33,626 nucleotides of DNA. Source: Deltaproteobacteria bacterium (GTDB lineage Bacteria > Desulfobacterota > Syntrophobacteria > Syntrophobacterales > Syntrophobacteraceae). The notes under the pieces were generated by a model. That model was not told the DNA's origin and ran no database searches. It was given only the letters and a program-made list of their open reading frames with translations. Shown in pieces: positions 7,594 through 15,785 of this stretch. Numbering within the stretch: position 1 is the stretch's first letter; every line of letters starts with the position of its first letter. Position numbers and translations under genes: made by a program. The stretch spans positions 1 through 33,626 of the forward strand of contig JAJYTC010000032.1 in NCBI GenBank assembly GCA_021793275.1, written 5' to 3'.

Positions 7594-8604
7594 TCAACAA
7601 ATGCGGGGAAGCTGCTCTCCCCGCAGCATATCCACTATGCGGCAGCCCCCTATCCTGGTCCTGAGCAAGACCCTTCCGGGGTCGTCGGAAACGACTTCAC
7701 CCATAAGGCAGGAGGATTTTCCAAGCGGATGGGACTTCATTGCTGAAAGAACGGCGTCGGCGCCAGAGGCCGGAACAATCGCCAGGACTTTCCCTTCGTT
7801 GGCCACGTAGAGCGGGTCGAGCCCGAGCACCTCACAGGCGCCGGCCACGTCGCCGCGCACCGGAAGCGCCTCTTCGAACAACCGGATTCCCACCCCTGAC
7901 TGTTCGGCTATCTCGTTTAAGGTCGTCGCCACCCCGCCCCGCGTCGGGTCGCGCAGTACGTGAATTCCCGCAAAAGCTTCGAGCATCCGTTCAACCAGGC
8001 CGTTCAACGCAGCGGAGTCGCTTTGGATTTCATTTTCAAACTCAAGCCCCTCGCGTTTGCACAACACCGCCATACCGTGGTCGCCTATCGTGCCGTTGAT
8101 CAGCACGAGGTCGCCCGGCCTGGCATTGGCGCCGGCGATGTCGAGTCCCGCCGGCACGATCCCGATCCCGGAGGTGTTGATAAACAGCTTGTCCGCCTTT
8201 CCCTTCGGCACCACCTTGGTGTCGCCCGCGATCACCTGCACGCCGGCTTCGCGCACCGCCCTCGCCATCGACGCCACCACTCTTTTTAGATCGTCCACCA
8301 AAAGGCCTTCTTCCAGGATGAAGCCCGCCGTAATATAGAGCGGCTTTGCGCCCCGCATGGCAAGATCGTTTACCGTACCGTGCACGGCAAGGCTTCCAAT
8401 GTCGCCCCCGGGGAAAAACAGGGGGTCGATCACGTAGGAATCGGTGGTCATGGCCAGGCGCCCGCCGCCGATTTCAAAAACGGCGGAGTCGTTTCTTTCC
8501 AGGAGCAGCGGGTTTTCAAAAGCGCTTAGAAAAAGCGCGTCGATGAGTTCGTGCATCGCGCGCCCGCCGCTTCCCTGATCGAGCTGAACAAGTCCCGGAT
8601 CCAT
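7594..8604 (-). CDS. hypE: Hydrogenase maturation protein HypE
   Basis: A 336-residue HypE of the PurM/SelD-like fold. HypE accepts the carbamoyl group from HypF on its C-terminal cysteine and dehydrates it with ATP to a thiocyanate that supplies the CN ligands of the [NiFe] centre. The C-terminus ends in PRIC, the invariant tail carrying that cysteine. Other family motifs are DQGSGGRAMHELI at the N-terminus, RNDSAVFEI near residue 38, HGTVNDLAMRGA near 75, VIAGDTKVV near 122 and LRDPTRGGVATTLNE near 220. The start at 8604 has a GGGGGGAGAGG run just upstream and matches the family; the open frame continues upstream into hypD. The gap from hypD is 17 bases. Confidence 0.96.
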   Translation of the reverse strand: MDPGLVQLDQGSGGRAMHELIDALFLSAFENPLLLERNDSAVFEIGGGRLAMTTDSYVIDPLFFPGGDIGSLAVHGTVNDLAMRGAKPLYITAGFILEEGLLVDDLKRVVASMARAVREAGVQVIAGDTKVVPKGKADKLFINTSGIGIVPAGLDIAGANARPGDLVLINGTIGDHGMAVLCKREGLEFENEIQSDSAALNGLVERMLEAFAGIHVLRDPTRGGVATTLNEIAEQSGVGIRLFEEALPVRGDVAGACEVLGLDPLYVANEGKVLAIVPASGADAVLSAMKSHPLGKSSCLMGEVVSDDPGRVLLRTRIGGCRIVDMLRGEQLPRIC

Positions 8605-8621
8605 CCTCTCCCCCCCAAAAT

Positions 8622-9722
8622 CTAACGCAGAGGCGCACTTTGATACCTGTAATACGCCCCGCAGGTCCCCTCGGAAGACACCATGCACGGGCCCTTTGGC
8701 TCCTGGGGCGAACAACCCTTTCGGAAAAGCCCGCATTCGGTCGGCAGCATAATCCCGCGCAACACTTCTCCGCACTTGCAGCCCGGGTGCTCGCGAACCT
8801 TTATGTCAGGCATGGCAAAGCGCTCTGCCGCGTCGAATTTTTTCCAGGCCGGGCGAAAACGAAGCCCGCTTTTCGGAATAACCCCCATACCTCGCCAGGT
8901 GGAATCGGCGGGTTCGAAAATTTCATCTATGAGTTTACGCGCGGCGACATTTCCTTCCCATGTGACAGCCCGGCGGTACTGGTTTTCGACTTCAGCGCGC
9001 CCGCTTTCGACCTGGTCGATCAAAAGAGTTACGCCCTGCAGGATGTCAAGGGGCTCGAAGCCCGTAACCACGCATGGGATCCGGTAATTTTCCGCCACCT
9101 CCCTGTATGCCCCGGCGCCGATTACAATGCTCACATGGCCCGGGCATATAAACCCGTCGATATTTACCTCACGGGCATCGAGCAGCGCCCTCATCGCCGG
9201 CGGCAGCAGCTTGTGGGCCGAAAAAACGGAGAAGTTCTCCACTCCCAGCTTCCGAGCCTGCTGGACCGCGGCAGCAATAGTCGGCGCCGTGGTTTCGAAG
9301 CCGATCCCTATGAATATCACCTCGCGGTCGGGGTTTTCCCGAGCGATCCTGAGAGCGTCCAGGGTCGCATAGACGATCCGCACGTCCGCCCCACGGCTTC
9401 TTTCGATATGAAGCGAGGAAGACGAACCAGGCACCCGCGCCAGATCTCCGAAGGTGGTAATGATAACCCCCGGTTTTCCAGAAAGCCATATGGCCCTGTC
9501 TATATCTTCGTTTGCCGTAACACACACGGGGCAGCCCGGACCGCTTATCAGCCTGATTTCCGGAGGCAGAAGCTCTTTTAGGCCGGATCTGAAGATGGCG
9601 ACCGTATGCGTGCCGCAGATCTCCATGAGCCTTATTTCCTTTTTGGAAAAAGTCCTGCGGCGAAGCCTTTCGATAAGCTCCTTCGCCAATTGAGGGTCCC
9701 TGTACTCATCGAGGTATTTCAC
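8622..9722 (-). CDS. hypD: Hydrogenase maturation protein HypD
   Basis: A 366-residue HypD, the iron-sulfur scaffold on which Fe(CN)2CO is assembled together with HypC. Conserved cysteines are seen in MEICGTHT (Cys36) and GPGCPVC (Cys64, Cys67). The C-terminal cluster region contains CKCGEVLRG, TECGLF and EGTCGAYYRY. GIGFETTAPTIAAA and CPGHVSIVIGA are further family motifs. The start is GTG at 9722, not the longer ATG frame: GTG is preceded by AAGGAGGAG at correct spacing and gives VKYLDEYRD, the family N-terminus. GTG overlaps the hypF stop in a GTGA, indicating translational coupling. HypD normally works with HypC, which is not encoded here. Confidence 0.96.
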   Translation of the reverse strand: MKYLDEYRDPQLAKELIERLRRRTFSKKEIRLMEICGTHTVAIFRSGLKELLPPEIRLISGPGCPVCVTANEDIDRAIWLSGKPGVIITTFGDLARVPGSSSSLHIERSRGADVRIVYATLDALRIARENPDREVIFIGIGFETTAPTIAAAVQQARKLGVENFSVFSAHKLLPPAMRALLDAREVNIDGFICPGHVSIVIGAGAYREVAENYRIPCVVTGFEPLDILQGVTLLIDQVESGRAEVENQYRRAVTWEGNVAARKLIDEIFEPADSTWRGMGVIPKSGLRFRPAWKKFDAAERFAMPDIKVREHPGCKCGEVLRGIMLPTECGLFRKGCSPQEPKGPCMVSSEGTCGAYYRYQSAPLR

Positions 9723-12160
9723 GGTAAATGCTCCTCCTTTGCCGCGATGGCTTCTCCTCGCTTTTCCATGAGCTTGTGGGCGCCTATCCACGCCTGGCCA
9801 AGAGATATGCACGCGTCATTGGGCGGGACTTCTTTGTGGGCGAAGACCTCCAGGCCCATGGCCAAAAGGTCTGATTCCAGCCGATCGGAAAGATAACCGT
9901 TCTGAAAGACCCCGCCGCTAAGGGCCACGCGATTGATGCCCGTTCTTGCCGCCGCCGCGAGCGCAGCCTCCCCGAGAATGCGCGCGAGGGAGTTATGGAA
10001 CCGCGCGGCGATTCTACCCGCCGGGACCCCTCGCCTGACATCTTCGACAAGGGCCTCGATTATCGGGAACTGGTCGATCAAAACGAAAGGTTTTGCCACG
10101 CGAAGACCGATCATAGACGGGTCATCGAGCGAGGTAGAGGAAGTGGTGCTTGCGGTCTCGATTTTTCCCTCATAATGTCCGTCATCGGGTTCTATAGCCT
10201 GTTCGAACTCGATTGCAGCCTGCCCTTCATAGGTGGTGTACAGGCACATCCCGCAAAGGGCTGCAGCCGCATCGAAGAGTCTTCCGCAAGAAGATGTAAG
10301 CGGGCAGTTGAGGCGCCGGGAAAGCATCCGCAAAATTATTCGCACATCCCCCGGCGGCCACGAAGCCAGAAAATCCGCATACCTGCTCTCGGCATTTTCC
10401 GGGTCGATGCTCCACAGGTAGCCGAGGGCCATTCGCCACGGCTCTCTTATCGCTTTTGCGCCTCCCGGCAGAGGAACGTTTTTGAAATGCCCGAGCCTTT
10501 TAAACCCCGCTTTATCGACTCGCAGGATTTCACCACCCCAGATCGTTTCATCTTCGCCAAAACCGGTCCCGTCCAGGGCCAGGCCGATTACCGGCTCATC
10601 GATCCCGTGTTCTGCCATTACCGCGGCAATGTGAGCGTGATGGTGCTGGACGGCCATTACGGGAAGCTCCCGTTGTTTTAGCGCCCACCGTGTACTCAAA
10701 TAATCGGGATGCATATCGTGCACGATCAGTTCGGGCCTGACTTCGAGAATACGTTCGAGATGGAGGATCGAATGCTCGAAGGAGCGAAGCGTTTCGAGAT
10801 TTTCAAGGTCCCCGGTGTGCTGGCTCAAAAAAGCGCTATTACCGCGTGTCAGGCAGACCGTATTTTTCAGCTCGGCGCCCGTTCCCAAGACCGAAGGGCA
10901 CGGATCGCGCAAAAAAACCGGCAGCGGCGCGTACCCTCGCGCCCGGCGAAGAGATCGGGCATGGCCTCCCCGGACACAGGCGACCGAATCGTCGCAGCGA
11001 ATGTAAATCTCGCGGTCGTGAAAGAGGAAGTAGTCGGCAATTGCGCTCAGCCTCAGCCTGGCTTCTTCATTTTCCGTTACGATCGGCTCATCGCTCTGGT
11101 TGCCGCTGGTCATTACGAGCGCGCGGCAGGGCGCGCCGTCAAAGAGGAGGAAATGAAGCGGCGTATAGGGCAAAAAAACGCCAAGACGCTTGTTTTTCGG
11201 AGCCACGCTCGCGGCAATCGGAACACCCGCGAAATCCCGACGCTTCCACAGAAGCACGATGGGCCTCGCCGGGCTTTTCAGCAACTCCTCTTCCCTGCCG
11301 TCAAGATGACAATGGAGCGCGATCTCTTCGATTCCGCCAAACATAACGGCAAAGGGCTTTTCCTCGCGTATCTTGCGGCCCCGCAGCCGGCTCACGGCCC
11401 CTTCATCGGTAGCCTTCACCGCCAGGTGGAAACCGCCAAGCCCTTTTACCGCGACAACAGCGCCCGCATCGAGCAGCGCCGTCACCTTCACCACGGCTTC
11501 CTCACGGGAGGCGATCACTTTTCGCCGGCAGTCTTCGAGCCACACCTGCGGGCCGCATTCAGGGCAACCGTTGGGTTGGGCATGAAAACGCCGGTCAAGG
11601 GGGTTTTCATACTCGCTGAGACATTCCGGGCACATGTCGAACTGCGACATCGTGGTCTTGTCCCGGTCGTATGGAATGTCCTTTATAATCGTATAACGGG
11701 GGCCGCAGTTGGTGCAGTTGATAAACGGATAGCGAAATCTGCGGTCGTTTGGATCGAAGAGTTCGCGCAGGCAGTCGGAGCAGGTGCACACATCGGGAGA
11801 AATCAGTGTCGAGCGCGATTCGACCGCCCTGCTTCCGGCTATCGTGAACCCTTCAAGCTCCCGGTAGGGAAGGTCTGCCGTTTCAACACCGACGATCCTG
11901 GCCAAAGGCGGGTGTTCCCGGGAAATCGAGCGGATAAAGGTTTCGACCGAGCCGGCGGGACCGGCGACTTCGATTTCCACACCGTCCGACTGGTTGCGGA
12001 CCCATCCGTTCAACCGGCATCGCCCGGCCAACTGGTAAATAAAGGGTCTAAAGCCGACTCCCTGGACGATCCCACGGACTTTGACCAGAACACGGCGTCC
12101 CGCGTTCTTGTCGGTGTTGCAAGGCTGATCGGAGTGTGTTTCTCCGGCTGAGGATTTCAC
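9719..12160 (-). CDS. hypF: Carbamoyltransferase HypF
   Basis: An 813-residue HypF that makes a carbamoyl group from carbamoyl phosphate and transfers it to HypE. Domains in order: acylphosphatase (about 25-110, with VRGIVQGVGFRPFIYQLAG), two zinc-finger units (about 125-215, CTCSDC with CTNCGPRY, then CPEC with CPECGPQ), a YrdC-like domain (about 225-400, including LRRARGYAPLP at its end) and the Kae1-like C-terminal domain with the metal-binding HHHAHIAAV motif near residue 505 and ALSGGVFQN. The length is normal for the family. The start is GTG at 12160, two bases after the hypB stop; no better start is nearby. It overlaps hypD by 4 bases. Confidence 0.96.
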   Translation of the reverse strand: MKSSAGETHSDQPCNTDKNAGRRVLVKVRGIVQGVGFRPFIYQLAGRCRLNGWVRNQSDGVEIEVAGPAGSVETFIRSISREHPPLARIVGVETADLPYRELEGFTIAGSRAVESRSTLISPDVCTCSDCLRELFDPNDRRFRYPFINCTNCGPRYTIIKDIPYDRDKTTMSQFDMCPECLSEYENPLDRRFHAQPNGCPECGPQVWLEDCRRKVIASREEAVVKVTALLDAGAVVAVKGLGGFHLAVKATDEGAVSRLRGRKIREEKPFAVMFGGIEEIALHCHLDGREEELLKSPARPIVLLWKRRDFAGVPIAASVAPKNKRLGVFLPYTPLHFLLFDGAPCRALVMTSGNQSDEPIVTENEEARLRLSAIADYFLFHDREIYIRCDDSVACVRGGHARSLRRARGYAPLPVFLRDPCPSVLGTGAELKNTVCLTRGNSAFLSQHTGDLENLETLRSFEHSILHLERILEVRPELIVHDMHPDYLSTRWALKQRELPVMAVQHHHAHIAAVMAEHGIDEPVIGLALDGTGFGEDETIWGGEILRVDKAGFKRLGHFKNVPLPGGAKAIREPWRMALGYLWSIDPENAESRYADFLASWPPGDVRIILRMLSRRLNCPLTSSCGRLFDAAAALCGMCLYTTYEGQAAIEFEQAIEPDDGHYEGKIETASTTSSTSLDDPSMIGLRVAKPFVLIDQFPIIEALVEDVRRGVPAGRIAARFHNSLARILGEAALAAAARTGINRVALSGGVFQNGYLSDRLESDLLAMGLEVFAHKEVPPNDACISLGQAWIGAHKLMEKRGEAIAAKEEHLP

Positions 12161-12162
12161 CG

Positions 12163-12870
12163 TCAGTGTTTGCCCGCGTGAGGGGAGGCGGCGGCGCCCG
12201 CCCGGTTTTTCCGGTGTTCGCTCACCTTATCTTCGATCCAGGAGAGCCAGGGGGCGAAACCTTCCCCGGTCCTGCACGAAATTTCGAAGACCTTGCCCGC
12301 CGGGTTCAACTGTCTCGCGCTTTGCCGGATTTTCCCCAGGTCGCAGTCCGTATAGGGCAACAGGTCGATTTTATTCACCAGCAGGACCGAACAAATCTGG
12401 AACATAAGCGGGTATTTGATCGGTTTGTCATCCCCCTCGGTAACGCTGAGGATCATGATTTTTTCATGCTCGCCAAGATTGAATTCGGCGGGGCAGACGA
12501 GGTTTCCGACGTTTTCGATTATCAGCAGGTCGACTCCGGCCAGATCGAGGGAGTCCAGGGCGATCTGGATCATGTTGGCGTCGAGGTGGCAGCCGCCGTC
12601 CGTGTTGATCTGCACGGCTTGAACGCCTTTTTTTTGTATCCTCTCGGCGTCGTAGGACGATTGGAGGTCGCCTTCGATTACCGCGATGTTCATCCGCCCG
12701 GCCAGTGCGTCTATGGTTCTTTCCAGCAGCGAAGTCTTGCCCGCCCCGGGCGAACTCATGAGGTTTACCACAAAGATTCCGGCCTTGTCGAATCGCCTCC
12801 GGTTTTCAGAGGCGAGCCGCTCATTGGCCTGAAGAATGTTGCGAACAACCGGCACCTTTATCTCAGCCAT
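12163..12870 (-). CDS. hypB: Nickel-insertion GTPase HypB
   Basis: A 235-residue HypB, the SIMIBI-class GTPase that helps HypA insert nickel into the hydrogenase large subunit. The P-loop SSPGAGKTSLLE spans about residues 39-50. EGDLQSSYDAERI, IIENVGNLVCP and VNKIDLLPY are the other nucleotide- and metal-site motifs. The His-rich or CxxCGC N-terminal extension of some HypB proteins is absent, so it probably lacks the high-affinity nickel store. The start at 12870 (MAEIKVPV) is preceded by GGGAGAAGAGG; six more codons are open upstream. It overlaps the hypA end by 8 bases, so the two genes are translationally coupled. Confidence 0.95.
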   Translation of the reverse strand: MAEIKVPVVRNILQANERLASENRRRFDKAGIFVVNLMSSPGAGKTSLLERTIDALAGRMNIAVIEGDLQSSYDAERIQKKGVQAVQINTDGGCHLDANMIQIALDSLDLAGVDLLIIENVGNLVCPAEFNLGEHEKIMILSVTEGDDKPIKYPLMFQICSVLLVNKIDLLPYTDCDLGKIRQSARQLNPAGKVFEISCRTGEGFAPWLSWIEDKVSEHRKNRAGAAASPHAGKH

Positions 12871-13222
12871 CCTCTTCTCCCGTTTCACCCTCTATGCTCA
12901 TCACGTAAAGCTCCCGTCCGCTAAGCATTTCGAAGACGGGCTGACCGCACTTCGGGCATTCGAATACCCGGTCCTGAACTTCAAAAGAAAAATCGCACTT
13001 GTCACAGCGCGCCGTAACCCCGACCGTTTCGATTTCGAGCAGCGCCCCCGAAGCCGCGGTATCGCGGCTGACCAGGTCGAAGCAAAACCTGAGCGACTCG
13101 GGGACCACGGCCGCAAGCTCCCCGATCCGGAGCCTGACCTTGTTTATGCGCCCCAGACGATGCCTGTTCGACTCATCGACAATGATATCAAGAAGGCTCT
13201 GGGCAATGGAGAGTTCGTGCAC
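12863..13222 (-). CDS. hypA: Hydrogenase nickel metallochaperone HypA
   Basis: A 119-residue HypA that brings nickel to the hydrogenase precursor with HypB. The start is a GTG at 13222, giving the invariant N-terminus (M)HELSIAQSL in which His2 binds nickel; the frame extended to the ATG at 13252 would bury that residue. The structural zinc site is formed by CDKC (Cys73, 76) and CPKC (Cys89, 92). IGELAAVVPESLRFCF is also typical. It is the first gene of the hyp operon. A weak TTGACC-type -35 lies about 100 bases upstream on the minus strand, but I cannot pick a convincing -10. Confidence 0.94.
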   Translation of the reverse strand: MHELSIAQSLLDIIVDESNRHRLGRINKVRLRIGELAAVVPESLRFCFDLVSRDTAASGALLEIETVGVTARCDKCDFSFEVQDRVFECPKCGQPVFEMLSGRELYVMSIEGETGEEDG

Positions 13223-13323
13223 GGGACTTTCCCCCGATTGACGGCAGGACATTCAGATCGCATAATGCATTTCGCATCCGGCAATGAATTCACGTCGCCA
13301 TTTAACATACCGGTTATAACGGG

Positions 13324-13419
13324 TCAATAGATGCGGGTGTTCAAACGGGGATGTTCTGTTCCGATGCGGTTTAAAGCAGCGAGAACGCGTCTTGCCTTTG
13401 TGGAAGGCCACTCACTCAT
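13324..13419 (-). pseudogene. Truncated hicA toxin fragment
   Basis: Directly after hicB, an ATG in an ATGA overlap opens a 31-codon frame starting MSEWPSTKARRVLAALNRIG. This resembles the N-terminus of HicA-type mRNA interferases of the kind paired with this HicB. After about 20 residues the similarity ends and a stop follows at 13324-13326. The conserved G-S-H active-site region of HicA is not encoded. This looks like a stub left by a deletion. Confidence 0.6.
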
Positions 13420-13630
13420 GCCGCAGCAAACCTGATGCTAAGCGTTTCAGGGGAAATCTCCCCGTGCTCGATCCTTTCGGCGAGAACACGCAGCGCCCGC
13501 GCCTGTGCTTTGCTGACGGCCTGCCAGGCTGTCTCGCCGTAGGCAAGGACCCCTGGAAGCTCCAACACTTCAGCCAGCCAAAGCCCATCTCGCATTCTAC
13601 CGTGAATGTCATAAGTTCGTTCCTTGCCAC
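13416..13630 (-). pseudogene. HicB-family antitoxin with a frameshift
   Basis: Two overlapping minus-strand frames together give one HicB-type antitoxin. The first, from GTG at 13630, reads VARNELMTFTVECE. The second reads DGLWLAEVLELPGVLAYG and continues through an Ala/Arg-rich helix to IRFAAA at 13416. A single missing base near 13588-13592 explains the switch. HicB proteins have an RNase H-like fold and neutralise HicA. Its stop overlaps the hicA start in the usual ATGA manner. Either the gene is dead or the sequence has a one-base error. An extended -10 promoter lies upstream. Confidence 0.7.
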
Positions 13631-13668
13631 AATTTCCAGTGTGGGATAGGGTTCTTTCGGATGCTCTG

Positions 13669-13677
13669 ATTATATCA
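13669..13677 (-). promoter_or_regulatory. Extended -10 promoter of the hicB gene
   Basis: On the minus strand TGATATAAT is a perfect extended -10 (TGnTATAAT), about 38 bases before the hicB GTG. The -35 region at 17-bp spacing is poor, as is common with extended -10 promoters. Confidence 0.5.
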
Positions 13678-13869
13678 CGTGGTCCGATGAAGCACATGAA
13701 TCTTCAGGGTGAACGGCCCCGCCACACCTGCACGGCGCCGATGCCCTAAAATGAGACGTAGATGCAAAGGTTACGGCAGGAGAGCGTCATATGTCCATAG
13801 GATTGGCTTTGTGAGCTTTTTCGGGATTGCTAATTGACCTGAGGGCGTCCTCACTTGCGCTGCGCAAAG

Positions 13870-14017
13870 TAAATAGTCTCCATCCGGAAACCCCTGTCTC
13901 GGGGAATGGTGGGCACGGCAATCCCGTGCCCACCCTACAGCGGGGCAGGGTTTACGTAGGGTGGGCACAAGTTTGATCGTGCCCGCCAAGAAGTTTCCGG
14001 ATGGACACTAAATAGTC
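13870..14017. mobile_element. Small MITE-like element with terminal inverted repeats and direct repeats
   Basis: TCCATCCGGAAAC (13879-13891) and GTTTCCGGATGGA (13993-14005) are 13-bp exact inverted repeats. They are flanked by identical 9-bp direct repeats TAAATAGTC at 13870-13878 and 14009-14017. Inside is a hairpin with an 11-bp perfect stem (13908-13918 with 13924-13934) and a second, imperfect GTGGGCAC hairpin. No protein is encoded. The layout suggests a non-autonomous transposed element with target duplication, but 3 extra bases on the right side make the boundary imperfect. Confidence 0.55.
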
Positions 14018-14032
14018 AAGTGCAAGGTATCG

Positions 14033-14308
14033 TTAGTCATCCAATTCTATGTCGTTTTCTTTGCACCATTCGCGGAGTGCCTGTTCTTCCCGCCTGTTTT
14101 CGAAGTCGTACCATTTTTGAAGCAGCCCTCGCCGTTCCAAAAGGCCCTTATACCGGGAATATGCGCCGCCGCGACGAAACATCCGCCGGACCTGATCATA
14201 GTCTTCGGGCAGATGCTCCTCCACGAAATCGAACACCAGGTCGGTTCCCAGACCGAGCTCGTTTTTCATGAAGGCATCCTCTATATCCGAAAACTTGAAT
14301 TTGGCCAT
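14033..14308 (-). CDS. UPF0158-family protein, apparently shortened by an internal deletion
   Basis: A 91-residue protein. The N-terminus MAKFKFSDIEDAFM and the long C-terminal part, including DFVEEHLPEDYDQVRRMF, RRGGAYSRYKGLLERRGLL and ALREWCKENDIEL, fit the UPF0158 family of unknown function. Family members are about 140-160 residues and have a middle segment with acidic stretches between these blocks. Here that segment is missing, and DAFM runs straight into KNELGLGTDLVF. The reading frame is kept, so this appears to be an in-frame deletion of some 50 residues. The function is unknown and it may no longer work. Confidence 0.6.
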   Translation of the reverse strand: MAKFKFSDIEDAFMKNELGLGTDLVFDFVEEHLPEDYDQVRRMFRRGGAYSRYKGLLERRGLLQKWYDFENRREEQALREWCKENDIELDD

Positions 14309-14516
14309 ATTCTTCTCTCACAAAAGACCCGCCCACGCCATTCGGCCGGAGCATCGGGGTATCCGCGATTTGGATTCAATCCAGCTTCTTTGAGATGAAG
14401 CCACGCCGGCTCACTTGTGTTTGTAACTCAATGTAGTAAGATTAAAATAACGGTCCGACGAACCAAATGCTCAAGAAACAGACCTATTGGATAATCCAGG
14501 GTGGGGTGAGTATTCC

Positions 14517-14753
14517 ATGACCAGTTACACTGCCAAATACACGAAGATACGTTCCGGCTATATGGGACAAATTGTTGAATGGCCGGAAGTCGTTACGGAG
14601 GGTTCGGATATCGGGGAATGCAGGATGATGCTCCGCGATGCGCTCCTGGAGATGGTGGCCGCGTACGGGCAGCTTGGCAAAGAAATGCCGCCGGGAAAAG
14701 CTCTCATCGAGCAGATGTCCGTAGAGGTCGGGAATGTCGGTCAATCGGCGTGA
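14517..14753 (+). CDS. HicB-like antitoxin
   Basis: A 78-residue protein of the HicB-like antitoxin family. MTSYTAKYTKIRSGYMGQIV followed by EWPEVVTEGSDIGE is the typical opening strand-turn-strand pattern, and an amphipathic helix (ECRMMLRDALLEMVAAYGQL) follows. The start at 14517 was chosen because it begins the family-like sequence. HicB normally pairs with a HicA mRNA interferase, but only a short fragment of hicA follows (14734-14781), so this is probably an orphan antitoxin. It differs from the HicB at 13416-13630. Confidence 0.65.
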   Translation: MTSYTAKYTKIRSGYMGQIVEWPEVVTEGSDIGECRMMLRDALLEMVAAYGQLGKEMPPGKALIEQMSVEVGNVGQSA

Positions 14754-14781
14754 TCTCATGATGAAAACTTCCGCGCTTTGA
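14734..14781 (+). pseudogene. Possible hicA remnant after the second hicB
   Basis: An ATG overlapping the end of hicB reads MSVNRRDLMMKTSAL and stops. The NRRDL opening is typical of HicA toxins of this subfamily, whose gene usually overlaps hicB. The catalytic His region is absent. The fragment is short, so chance similarity cannot be excluded. Confidence 0.4.
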
Positions 14782-14882
14782 TGTATTGATTGCTCTCTTG
14801 CTACGAATCTCCTGTCCATCCCTATATGAGAAATCGGAAAGTTGATGTATCATACCGATGAACCCCATCGGACCAGGAAAAA

Positions 14883-15785
14883 ATGAGAACCGTAGCAATC
14901 GTCAATCCCGCCGCAGGCCGGGGTAGCGCCCTGCACATATGGCGGCGGCTCATAAAAGAGCTGCCGAAAGAAACAAAAGGGCTCGAGACGTGGTACACCG
15001 AAGGCCCCGGCCATGCCGAGGCCCTGGCTGCCCAAGCCCGCAGGCTGGGGTTTGAACGAGTCATCGTGGGCGGGGGAGACGGGACCCTTTTTGAGACAGT
15101 CAACGGCCTGTGGTGGGAAAGTGAGGGGGAACTGCCCTCTGTGGGGATTGCGCCCCTTGGGACGGCGTGTGACTACGTGCACAGTTTCGAGACGGCCCGA
15201 AAGCCTTCCGAACGGCTGGCGGCCGCCATGTTGAACCCCACTGCGGACGTCGGTGTGGGGGAAGTCGCGCTTACCGGTCTTGACGGCAAACCGCTTAAAA
15301 GGGTCTTTCTGAACGTTCTGGGCGCCGGCTACGACGCCAACGTCGTGGCGCGCCTTGCCCGAAACGGAAAATTGGGAAAGATATCCTTTCTCGTCGAATC
15401 GCTGAAGGAATTGGTCCAACACAAATCATACCGGTTCCGGGGCGAACTGGACTCCGTTTTTTTTCAGGCCCGAAGCGTTATTTTCATAGCCGGACTCGGC
15501 CGATACTTCGGGGGCGGCATGATGATAGCGCCCGATGCCTCTCCGCTGGCCCGAAGCTTTCAGGTCCTTTGGTCCAACGGGGTTGGACACCTTAAAATTT
15601 TGAGCCTCCTTGCCAAGGTCTACAGGGGCAGGCATCAGGGCGATCCTTGCGTTTGCAGCCGGCATGCCGGGCGGCTGAGCATTGAAGCGGAGCCGCCGGC
15701 TTACGTGGAGGCGGACGGAGAACTTCTGGGACTGACCCCCATGGAAGTGCGGCTTCACCCCGCAGCACTGCGCTTCGTTATCTGA
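14883..15785 (+). CDS. Lipid kinase of the YegS/BmrU/DagK family
   Basis: A 300-residue protein with the diacylglycerol kinase catalytic domain. AIVNPAAGRGSA at residues 5-16 forms the nucleotide loop, and VGGGDGTLFE at 62-71 carries the catalytic GGDGT. GIAPLGTACDY (88-98) occupies the place of the usual PLGTGND(F), with Gly-Asn replaced by Ala-Cys. LGAGYDANVVARL and GRYFGGGMMIAPDASP are further family motifs. It should phosphorylate a lipid or sphingoid-like substrate with ATP at the membrane face. The ATG follows an AGGAAAAA ribosome binding site. The gene stands alone between the decayed toxin-antitoxin strip and the prkA cluster. Confidence 0.88.
   Translation: MRTVAIVNPAAGRGSALHIWRRLIKELPKETKGLETWYTEGPGHAEALAAQARRLGFERVIVGGGDGTLFETVNGLWWESEGELPSVGIAPLGTACDYVHSFETARKPSERLAAAMLNPTADVGVGEVALTGLDGKPLKRVFLNVLGAGYDANVVARLARNGKLGKISFLVESLKELVQHKSYRFRGELDSVFFQARSVIFIAGLGRYFGGGMMIAPDASPLARSFQVLWSNGVGHLKILSLLAKVYRGRHQGDPCVCSRHAGRLSIEAEPPAYVEADGELLGLTPMEVRLHPAALRFVI

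Noticed and set aside
10709-12151. 480-residue plus-strand open frame
   Set aside because: It is the antisense shadow of hypF, whose domains and motifs are unmistakable on the other strand.
13771-13989. 72-residue minus-strand open frame
   Set aside because: It is formed by the hairpins and inverted repeat of the MITE-like element, so it reads repeat DNA rather than a gene.
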